Shown here: in pieces, positions 22,020-34,000 of the stretch | Layout of the letters: every line of letters starts with the position of its first letter | How positions within the stretch are numbered: the first letter of the stretch is position 1 | NCBI GenBank assembly: GCA_964035545.1 | Contig: OZ037766.1 | Coordinates: 23,112,267 to 23,176,266 of the forward strand | Reading direction: 5' to 3' | Origin: Bugula neritina | Taxonomy: Eukaryota; Bryozoa; Gymnolaemata; Cheilostomatida; Bugulidae | Length of the DNA stretch: 64,000 nt | The notes under the pieces: model-generated | What the model was told of the DNA's origin: nothing | What the model saw: only the letters and a program-made list of their open reading frames with translations | The model's database searches: none | Program-made: the position numbers and the translations under genes

Positions 22020-25000
22020 ATGGTTTTCTCTGCTTGTCTGCTTCTCTACTCTGCAATAGCCTCTCTAGCTTCCTCTGTTTCAGGTCAGCCGGGAATGGAT
22101 TTGTCTCAAAATAGCTCAGGTTTGTAAAGCCAGTAGAGTAATTTAGGGCTGTGCTAATACCGCACCCATAATTTCACTCGAGCTTTTATAGACTAGCTGC
22201 TACAAGCAATTGTTTATGTTTACAGGCAAGGACTGGCAACAGGTTGATAGTTATATACAAGTAGCTAAACTTGTATATTTACATGCTATCTTTGTATATT
22301 ATGTTACAATGTAGTGTAGGCTAGAGCCATGTTACTTGACAAGCAATAATACTGCAAGCTGAGACATACTATATCATTAGTTTATATCAATTGATATGCT
22401 CTACAGCACATAATATATGCTATTCCACACACATGCTATTCTATACTCAGTATATGCTATTTCATACACATGCTATTCTATACTCAGTATATGCTATTTC
22501 ATACACATGCTATTCTATACTCAGTATATGCTATTTCATACACATATTATACACTATTTCATACACACATATGCTATTTCATACACACATATGCTATTCC
22601 ATACATATGCAATGTATGCTATCCCATACACACATGATATGCTATTTGATACATACATTATACATTATTTCATACACAATAGATGCTATTCGAAACACAT
22701 TACATGCTATTACGTACGCAGTACCCAATATCATATGCTATCCAATTTGTTGTGTGTTTCTAAGGGTAGTATATGCTCACCAACACCTGCCAGTAAACAT
22801 ATTAGAGTATTATTTCCCATCAGCGCCTAGAGAATGTAATCATGCAGCAATGTATAATATCTGTAGGGTTACTGTAATATATCATATCAACAGCATAGCT
22901 ATAGAGTTACTGTAATATATCATATCAGTACCATAGCTATATAGTTACTGTAATATATCATATCAACAGCACATCTTTAGAGTTACTGAAATATGCCATA
23001 TCAATACCATAGCTATAGGGTTACTGTAATATATCATATCAATACCATAGCTATAGGGTTACTGTAACAAATCACATCAACAGCATAGGTTACTGTAAGA
23101 TGCTAAAATGTCGTAGCCAGTATTATTTATTGAAGCTTCGTAGTTCAACTGTGAGATACTGCATGAAGCAATTAGATAAGAAACCCTTTTTGTAGTCAAC
23201 TCTACTGAAATAGTGGGTATAGACTAAGATCCAAGATGTACAACACCTAATTTATATGATTGTAGAAATACTTACCTCTGGCACCACATACTGTAAGAAC
23301 ACATACTACAACTGGCCAGCTTGCAGAGACACCCCAAAGGGTTACACATGTATATGTGGGCCTGGTTTCTATTGGAACACTCACATATGTATATGTAAGT
23401 GTGTTATGTTATATACACAATAATCTGAATAAGTATATCATACAATTTCTATCGTACATAATACAGTACTCCCTCCATATCTCACTAAGCTACGGGTCCT
23501 CAATTTGTGACATAGTGGACACCATAGGGCATAGGCTATATATTTTCCGAATCTGTTAAATTTGATCATTTTGTCCCTATACACATACATAAGCCACAAA
23601 ACAGGGGACCAAGCCCTTTTCATGGCCTATGGGATTTTGTGGGACCGGGAACCGTGAGATACAGAGGTAGCACTGGATAATATATATTGCATGCTATTAT
23701 TCTGTGTGTGTGCGTGTATGCGTGCGTGGTCTCCCAGACAAACTTGTCCTCCATTAAACTTTGCTCCAACATTTCCTACAACTTCTCTAGGTACTTTCTT
23801 CTTTCTTTCTAATTTTCCACCACCTGATCTTCTTAAATGCAAGCACTGTGTAATGGCACACCAGCTTGCCACTGCCTCTCCAGGTATAACCTGACAGTTC
23901 TTAACATAACCTAACTGCGTCCTCCTAACTCTAAGGCCATCAATTACTGTCGCATTTCCCTACTCTCGAATTATTTAAGGGCAGTAGTGGAGAAATTGAG
24001 ATGAACTAAATTCTTTAATTTCATTATTAAATTTTGATTTGGGGCGTTGAAATTCTTGTGAGAACATAACTTCTTTTGCTACATTTCTACTCTAGAGCAC
24101 AGGCTTTTCTCAATTTCTCCATTACTGCACCTACCACTCTTCAATGTAACCAGCTTTTCCTTATCCTGAATAAAGAACGTATTCACACTTGCTATATCAT
24201 ATATCTATGCTATTCTCAGTATCCAAATACCCTCATAATTTCTCCTACCAACTGTCTTCCCTCTATGCCATCTTTTAAATGCACTTCATTGTTTACCCAC
24301 TGGCCTATTTAAATCTCCTGTCACCACCATCTCTTCACACTCATGTATAGTATTCATCTCTTCTTCCAGTTGGTTACAGAAGTGATCTTTCTTCTCCGGG
24401 TCACAGCCTTGCTGTGGTGCATGTACCAATATAATGTTGTATGTCTTGCCTGGGGTGGATAGTGAAGTGCCACGATCCTGTCTGATGTTCACTTTACTGT
24501 AACTACTCTTTCCACTCTTTGGTTTTTCCCTACTGTGTAGTCTAACTTACAACTGTATCCTATGTCCAGGACACATCATGTAATATATAATAATGTCATA
24601 TATGTATTTGAATATACTGTACTACAAACTGTACTATAACGACACTTGTTTTAGCCGATGCTGTTGACTCTAGACTGGAATTTGTCTCCCCTCAGTTGCC
24701 AGATCCGAAATCAAACCAGAAGCCAGCCTTTGCCTACACTCTGCTGCTCAACAAGCCCTTCCCTCAGCTCCCAGAGTTCACTATGTCCATGTTCTTAAAC
24801 CCGGTTCCTGGATCACAGGCTACCAGACAATGCGTCTTCTCATACAAGTATCAAATAAAGGGTGGGTATGTCTACGTTCTCGTACAAGTATCAAATAAAG
24901 GGTGGGTATGTCTACGTTCTCGTACAAGTATCAAATAAAGGGTGGGTATGTCTACATCACGCAGGTCATTTGTATCAAAATTGAGAACTTTTGCTATTAG

Positions 25001-28000
25001 CTGGTTCTCTCTTTAGGTGAGACATTCATCTTCTCTCTGGTAGTTGGACAAGCTCTGGAGTTGACTATCCACAACCAGACAGTATTTGCCACCACCCCAG
25101 TGCCTCTCTCTGGTCACTGGTCCCATCTGGTTGTCACGTGGTCTTCCGTTAATGGTGGGTATCTTACAGCTTGTTCACTATAGGTGTATATACGCACACC
25201 ACACACACTCACACGCACACTACACACATGCGCACGTGCGCACACGTGTTTACCTCTGTGGTGTATAGTAGGCCTACAAATTGGCGTATATATCTTTCTG
25301 TTGACACTTAATAGTTTTCCATATATTTGTAACATTTTATAGTGTTTTTTATATTTATATAATAATGTTTTAAATGGTTAATTTTCTCCAGGAGTTGCTC
25401 AAATGTATCTCAACAAGACGGAACTGAATATCTTGGGAAATGACCTAGAACTAAATAAAGGTCCGGTAATAGAGTCAAATGGTTTCATGGTTCTCGGACA
25501 GTTTTCTCCCGACAGTTTCGATACGTATGACCTTAACCTTTCCTATGTCGGTAAGTTTGTATAGATCATGTACACTCTGTTGGTTGCTATGACAACAGAC
25601 TCACTCCAACTATGCTCGTGTACTACTTTCTAACAGGTAGTTTGGCTCACGTGAATATCTGGAAGAGTAGTTTCACCCCTGAGGAGCTAGAAATACTGTT
25701 TGATGATTGCACGTTCACTCACTGTGGTAATGGTGTGGAGTGGATAGATCTTAGGGAGGGCACGCGGGGTCTTTCTCGGCTCAGGTGGCCATCTGGGATT
25801 TATGCCGATAATCCTTGTTTCTCCAGAAGTCAGGCTCTCATTACATGTGACAAGTACTGCAGCCATGATATTGGTTTGTATTGGCTCTTTCTGTAAACTA
25901 TTCCTACTTATTGCTGCTAGTTTTTACACTACTAAACCTAGTTTGCTATTTTCTTCTCATAGTAATTGTTCATCAAAAACGGAAAGTCGTTGAAAATGTT
26001 GAAATAATTACTACCTACCTTGTGTGTTGGAAGTTTGTTGAGGTTTAACATTTGTTGTAGTCTGTAGCAAGCAGGTTACTCATAGTCATGCAATTGCCTG
26101 TAGCAGTTTAGCGTGGCGAAAATGCTCAATAAAATCATTATTAGCATGTAACTTATACAGCCATAATGAATTTATTTGGCAGTTCCACTCTTTCTTGTTT
26201 TGGTAAATAGTCTGGAAAAACATTGATATTAAATGTTATAGTTACTACAAGTCTCATTAGCATATATAATTATATATTTAATTAAAAACACCCAGTTAAG
26301 TTTGATTCTATTTCACTGTATTATATTAAGTAAACTATTGTTTGTATTTATCTTGAGTTTTATAGCATTTAAATAATATTATATTGAATAAACTTGAACT
26401 TTCTTTTTTGGGTTATCTTCAAGTTTTCACCTCATCATGTTTCAGTTGCCAAGACTGCTGTCTTTCTGGTATTGTGATATGCTGTGACCAAACCAGCATT
26501 TATATAAGAATTATATTTCTAAGAACTATAGTTGTGCCTAAAAATGTAAAGAACACAACTCCTAATCCAGTGTTATTGCAATAGCTGTAGTTATTCAGTA
26601 CATGGGCATGTCTCCAGCCTCCCTAAAGTATAACAATTTGACCACTAGGCAATTGGCGAAACATTGTGTTTGGTTCTTAAATCCTTCACTACTGTTATTG
26701 GGGGTGTTACTAAAGGTGTACAGTGTAAGGAAGAGGTGCGGGAGAGTGTTACCTGGTCCCGCACTCCTGCCATTACAGAAGAAGGAATTGTGGCTGAACT
26801 AAGTGTACCTTGTCCTGGTTTCACCATCACTGATAATAGCAGTGGTACTTTCATACGTAAGTACACATCTGAATGTACTTTCAAACGTAAGTACACATCT
26901 GAATGTACTTTCATACGTAAGTACGATTTGACTCTTCATTAACCTGCCACATGAACTTATTTGCATAGGTACAATTCTGTTTCACTACAGTCTAAGTACT
27001 TGCTAAGCTCTAATTTGATAAATTTATGTTTAAAATGAACAATTAATTTCTTATTTATTGCTTTATTGGTATTTTCAAAAGTATTGAAATGGCAATAATG
27101 TGTATTTATTACACTGTTGAATAAAGATGATATTTCAACCGAATGTACTTATTACCTCTAAATGTTTGTTTACTGTTTGTTTACTAATTATTGTTTACTA
27201 ATGTTTGATCAGCCCAGGCCAAGAGAAAGTGCAACTCTGTTGACGATGTGGGAGTTTGGGACTCACCTTATATAGACAATTGTCTTACTCCATCCTTCCT
27301 CGATTTCTCCGCTAAGGTAATTGCACTTGTTTTCTAACTCGCAGTATCTGCTGGAATAACCTGACTAATAGAACTCCCTGTCCCTTCAAACATGTTGTCC
27401 AAGTCAGCCTTAATTCTAGAAGAGCAGTCAAACAACTAAGATATGTTCAACGTACATACACAATAAACTCTTGTTAAGATCCAATAGTGTCATCCCACGT
27501 GCCTATAAGACACCCACTATAATACAAGGGTCATAGTTGTTTTATTGTACCTACTGCATTTGAGTCAAGAAAAAATCTGCTAACCTTTTGAAGTATCATG
27601 GTTTTTGATATTTTATTAATGGGAACTTGGCTTTACTAAATAGAAATAGTCTTTATTACAGTTTCTTGTCTAGTTTAGTGCGTCACAGAAAAATAGGTAT
27701 AGAGATGCAGTCTAAAACAGACTACAGGCTTTTGATAGGATAGCAGCAACTAATTTTTAAAGCTTCCTGCAACATTTTATGCACTTGAAAGTGGCAGCAT
27801 TGGTTTGTAAAAAAGAAGTGTTGTGGTTGCAAGCTTGTGTTTGGCATGATAGTTTAGTACTTCATTTGCTGTAGTTCACAACATTAATTTTGGTTGTATG
27901 GTAGTTATTATTTACAAGTAAGTTTTGAATTTAGAATATATTATAATGAATACTGCAGGTGACGGCTTACAAGACAAGCAATTCCTTTGACAAGAGTCAT

Positions 28001-31000
28001 GTGATCTCATTGTTACGTGAGCTGCAAGATAAGACACAACACTGGGTTTATGACAATCCTGTAGACCTGTCAGTTACCATCCAGTCACTTTCCACTATTT
28101 TAGAGTTACAGGCAAGTCACTGTTAGTAGTTACTGTAAAATTTATCCAACATATAAATAGTGGAAAACTATGGAAGCCTGCTTTACATATATCAACACAA
28201 AAACCATTATATTTAGGCTATATTACCCCAGTAAAGGCCATTGGTGATGTTAGGATGAGCATTCAGTCATAATTGCTTCTGTGCCATTCCTTAGCCCATT
28301 TTAAAAAACCCTAACTCGACACAATTTTAAGTGCTAACTGATATTAAAAAACTCACGCAAGTTTATAGCCACCATCCCTGTGAGAAACCCCTGATGGAAA
28401 GGGTTTTTTAAAGTGGGCTAAGGAGTGGCACAGAAGCAATTATGACTGGATGCTCATCCTAACATTACCGATGGCCTTTACTGGGGTAATATAGCCTAAA
28501 CATAAGGGTTTTTGTGTTCAAGAAGTTTAGTTTATGCTGGTATGCAATAATTTCAACTTGAATAAAATAAGGAATAATTTTGTATTGGATAAAGTTGTGG
28601 TATGTGTGGATCAGGTTGGTCTGCAGTAGTAAGTGATTATATGGTTTCTCCTGGTTTCAGGACTCTCTATTCAACACTCATGTTACCAGTCAGCAGAGAG
28701 ATGACGTGCTGGAATACACTGAGTCATCCATCACCACCCCAAACATGACTTTTGCTGACTCTATTACCATCGCTGACGTATGTTCACTTGATTGGTTTTT
28801 CTCTGTTTTGATGACTTGTTGGTCATTAAGTAATATTTTGAAGTAAAATTATGTTTGAATTTTAATTTAATAAGCAGTTAACATTATGTCATATGTTTAA
28901 ATGATATTGTTATTAATTAAAACAAGTTTTTGTTTTTGCTGTTGTTCAAAATTTGATGAAATATTTAAAAGAAAGTTCTCCATTAGATTAATGCAAATTT
29001 TATATCATTTGTTTACAGATATAAACATTAGCTCAACACTCTTTACTCTTTCATTATAAACCTAATACTCTGATATATTGGCAACATCTGGGCTTTGCTA
29101 ACTTCTAAATGCAAAGATTTTAAAGTTTACTGTCAGGAAAGATTGATTTTTGAAGAGCAAAAAACGACACTAAAGATCTTCAATAACAGTTTGAACACAT
29201 TTTGTTACATATTTTATACTCTTTGTTTTCAGTTATACTTGAGTATACTGAATGACATTGCTGATATCAAGAATGACAAGGCATGGAACAAGACAAGACC
29301 ACTTGGCCAGCTAGCAGATAAACTGCTACAAGTTGTTAATCAGTTTACTTCTGTGTTCTCTCTCAGCCTGCATCATCACTTGTCTAGTCTACAGTCAAAA
29401 CAGGGTTCTTTTAGGAGGTCTCTGGACAACATAGGTAAACCCTCGTAGTTTTACCAAATACTACTACAGCTTCAAAGGCCAAACACACGTGTTATTTAAT
29501 TATTTGTATATGCTTAAGGTATGAAGGTGATAAGTGTTGTACCAAAGGATTTCTACGGGATAGTTCTACCAGATGCTTCAGATTTGGCTGACTTGGGAAT
29601 GACTGAGGAACCTGCAACTGTTTCGTTTACTCCGAATAAAGAATTCATACAAAAAATAAACGAATTAGCTGTTGGTGAGCTAAATATTTAAGTAGCTGAA
29701 CAACTAAGCATCAAAGTCTTTGTAGATAGTTAACCATTCCTTGAGTATTGTTACCAACTGGTAATTTGCGTATTCGCAGCCAACTATTGATCACCAGTTT
29801 GTAATCACTGAATTGCATGTAACTGCTAAAATATAGGAATTGTGTTCTCTATGTCCTACAGATAACCTGATGCTTGTAACACTCCGACTAAACACATTTA
29901 GCCGTCTGCTGTATGATCCCCGCTATGGACAACATGATAATATAAATACTCCGGTGGTGAAGATAAAAATGTACGAATCTATAGAAGGTTTCCTCCATCC
30001 TTCTAATGTTTCTTTTGAAACTACAATGACACTTCTCTTTTCAAACGTAAGTTCTATCTTCAAGACCAGAATTTGCTCAAAATATCGTGTGTCAAGTGTT
30101 TTTCAGTTGTAAAGTTTCAGAATGTACTGTGCTAAAACTTCAATAATGCAAATCTTAACCCAAGTTTAGTTTGTATCAACGTTGTTAGAACTGATTAATT
30201 TTATGTTGTGTTTTCAGGCTAATAATTTTTCCAACCCTGAATGTGTCGCCATAGTACACGGTGATGATTCACGGAACATAGTTTGGAACAGGAACAACAG
30301 TAACCCTCCCTGCAAGCTGAAATCCAACAGTTCAACTTCAGTTGTGTGTGTATGTGCCGGGGATGACTTTTTTGCTGGCACAACAGACATGTTTAATGAA
30401 AATGTAAGCACAGCCAGTGTTCCTGTATACAGTGTAACGATAATGTACAGTGTTCTACCACTTATAGTATTACCACATGCGGTGTTACCACATGCAGTGT
30501 TACCACAGGCAGTGTTACCACATGCAGTGTTACCACATGCAGTGTTCTACCACTTATAGTATTACCACATGCGGTGTTACCACATGCAGTGTTACCACAT
30601 GCAGTGTTACCACATGCAGTGTTACCACATGCGGTGTTACCACATGCAGTGTTACCACATGCAGTGTTCTACCACTTATAGTATTACCACATGCAGTGTT
30701 GCCACATGCAGTGTTACCATATAAAGTGTTTATGCTGTATTTACAGTGGCGCATTCCAGACCCACCTCCTCTCCTAATGGCGGCTCCTTCTTACATAGGA
30801 TGCTCTATATCTATAGCCTTTTGTCTCTTGACTCTTGTTCTACTAACTTATGTCGGGTGAGTTCTCGCCCCCCCCCCCTTCTTCCCACTTCACTAACTTA
30901 ATAAGTACATGACGATCATACAATAACAGTAGTAAGTTGTTTTATGCCTTTGTTATAGAACGACGAGTCGTACTGCTACAATGCACAAACATTTTGCTGT

Positions 31001-34000
31001 CGCTGTTGCCTGCAACACCCTTGTGTTCATGATTGGCATCAGACTCACAGCTAATGAGGTATGTCTCTACTCTGTATGTCTCTACTCTGTATGTCTCTAC
31101 TCTGTATGTCTCTACTCTGTATGTTTCTACTCTGTATGTCTCTACTCTGTATGTCTCTACTCTGTATGTCTCTACTCCGTGTGTCTCTACTCTGTATGTC
31201 TCTACTCTGTATGTCTCTACTCTGTATGTCTCCACTCTGTATGTCTCTACTCTGTGTGTCTCTACTCTGCGTGTCTACTCTGCGTGTCTCTACTCTGCGT
31301 GTCTCTACTCTGCATGTCTCCACTCTGCATGTCTCTACTCTGTATGTCTCTACTCTGTATGTCTCTACTCTGCATGTCTCTACTCTGCATGTCTATACTC
31401 TGCATGTCTCTACTCTGCATGTCTCTACTCTGCATGTCTCTACTCTGTATGTCTCTACTCTGTATGTCTCTACTCTGTATGTCTCTACTCTGTATGTCTC
31501 TACTCTGCATGTCTCTACTCTGTATGTCTCTACTCTATTTGTCTACTCTGTATATCTACTCTGTGTCTCTACTCTGCATGTCTCTACTCTGTATGTCTCT
31601 ACTCTGCGTGTCTCTACTCTGTATGTCTCTACTCTGTATGTCTCTACTCTGTATGTCTCTACTCTGCGTGTCTCCACTCTGCGTGTCTCTACTCTGTGTG
31701 TCTCTACTCTGCATGTCTCAACTCTGCATGTCTCTACTCTGCATGTCTCTACTCTGCATGTCTCTACTCTGTATGTCTCTACTCTGTCTCAATTCTGTAT
31801 ATCTGTTACAGAACATATGCAAGGCCTCAGCCATTCTATTTCACTACTTTTTTCTGTCCGTCTACGCATGGCTGATGAATGAAGGTTTTAATGTCTACAT
31901 ATCCATTACTTACACTGCACACAATCAGCATACTCAAGATAATTCTGGCCATTGGAGACATTATATTATTGGTTGGGGTGAGATAACTGCATCTCTTTCA
32001 GACCTGCATTGTATGTGCCTCAGTAAAACACTAGTGTTGTCATGCCTGTATACTTATATACGCTTGTATATACTTATATATTCTTGTATGCTTTATATAC
32101 TTATACACTTATATTTATTGATTTATTGCCCATCACAGACATGACAACAAATTGTGAAATTCAGTGTAAATACTGGCTATAATAAGTAGGCATGAACAAA
32201 AATGAAAAAAAAGAAACAAAAAAGTCAAAGCTATGTTGGATTATTTAAAATAGAAGCTCGTTTAAAGTATTGACAAGATGTCGTTAAAAGCTATCTCTGC
32301 CCCATGCTCCTTTATATTTGATGGTTCGATATCTTCCAGAAGGGCATTGACTCAGAAACTTATTGATAAAATGGTCATCGTCTATTATACTGTATATCTA
32401 CATGTATACTTATACATACTTGTATACTACATATACGTAGATGTATGCTGTCTACAGGGGTCCCAGGAATTCTGGTCTCAGCTATAGTTGGATCTACATT
32501 TGACAATTACTTCTCTAAGGACATGTGCTTCGTATCTTGGGATAGCATTTGGTTATTCGCTGGGCCACCACTAGCTATGATATGTGTGAGTTGTGTTTAT
32601 TTGAAAATGAGGCTATCCTATGATAACTGTGGTACCTCAGACTATGTTAAAATACTCATATTCTATATCAGGTTGTGTAGATTACATCAGGAAGTGCTGT
32701 ACTCCTATCTATGTATTACTTCAGGTCACTTTACTCGTGCTGACTTTTGCTGCCAAAGAAAACAACGAAGTCTCCTATACTAAGAATGAATCCGCCAACA
32801 CAATGACAGAGTAAGTAGATTAGGTGTCGGTTTTGTAAAGCACAAAGTGATGTAAATTGCACTAGAGCAAGTTTCTTGGAATAAGTTTCACTCATGCATG
32901 TTGGAGTTTCGCGAGGTGTTCAAAAGCATACTTGACCAAACACTGTTGAAAGTAGCATTTTTTGACCCATGCCTGTGTGTCTCTATTCTGCATTTCTTAA
33001 CTGTTTTGATCACATAATGCAGGTACCATGTGAATGCTGTGTGGACTCAACTAATACTTGTTACTTGCACCTGGGCTATAGCCTTTCTTTCTCTGAAATA
33101 CAAGTCATTGGTCTTCAAATGGGTCTTCTTCATATTCAACTGTGCGCAGGTAGTGTAACTCATGCCGAGTGAATTCTTTTATTCCCAGTTGCCTTTTCTG
33201 TGATGTATTAAAAGCAATTGGGGAAACTTTGAGTTTAATTCTTTTAGAGAGTTTTTTTACAACTTTGAAACACATTCAGTATGGCCAACTGTTCTTGCTA
33301 CTCGTAAAATCTGAAACATGTGATATAGCACTGCTAACAGTTGTGTAGTGGTAACATATAGAATTGCTACAATTCATTTATTATAATCAAATTAGCTGCT
33401 TTTAACAGTCGTAAGACTTGTATAAATTTATAATAGTTTTGTGAAAAAAATATTCGTAGTCACTATAACAACTGTACTAAGCAATTCTAGTCTTAGTGGG
33501 TAATGAGTAAATATATAAAAAATATTAGATATTAATCAGTAAGTTATCACATGTAGCGCCTTTCACCGCATGCTTTGTTGTGTAATAATATAGATATGAC
33601 AGTCATTTTATAACATTCTCTAGGGGTCTTTCCTTCTGGTGTTTTTCTTCCTTTTAAATGAAGAAGTGAGATCAGTGTTCAAATCTAAAGAAATTAAGCA
33701 GCAGTTGGGGTGGGACATATCAGCACCCTCACCTAACTCTTCACCTCGAGAGGAGAGAATTCCGCTAACATACGAGGTATTCAATTCAATCCACTATCAT
33801 TGTAATCAGTGTACAGCTGTTGAGTTAAACTCCAAAGTTTATTCTGCCAGTTTCAAATTTCTGTTATGATTTTATTGCGATGTTCTTTGCTGTTTGAGGT
33901 AATTTTCATCTGTGCTTAAAATACTTCAAGATGTCTCCGATCTATTTACAGGTAGCCAGTTTTAAATATTGAATCTCTAGTAAAATAAAAAAATAATTTA

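Noticed and set aside
22391-22915. 174-codon Tyr/His/Ile-rich ORF in aGPCR intron 1
   Set aside because: It is a translation of the 35-bp minisatellite; the flanking exons splice cleanly across it.
30981-32144. 387-codon ORF taken as one exon
   Set aside because: It fuses two aGPCR exons through the 15-bp array. Splicing at 31058/31812 restores the TM2-TM3 junction, so the standard gene model removes it. The retention possibility is reported as a finding.
32278-32487. 69-codon ORF (MSLKAISAPCSFIFDG...) between aGPCR TM exons
   Set aside because: It lies in an intron with low-complexity TATAC repeats and overlaps the next exon in another frame; no support.
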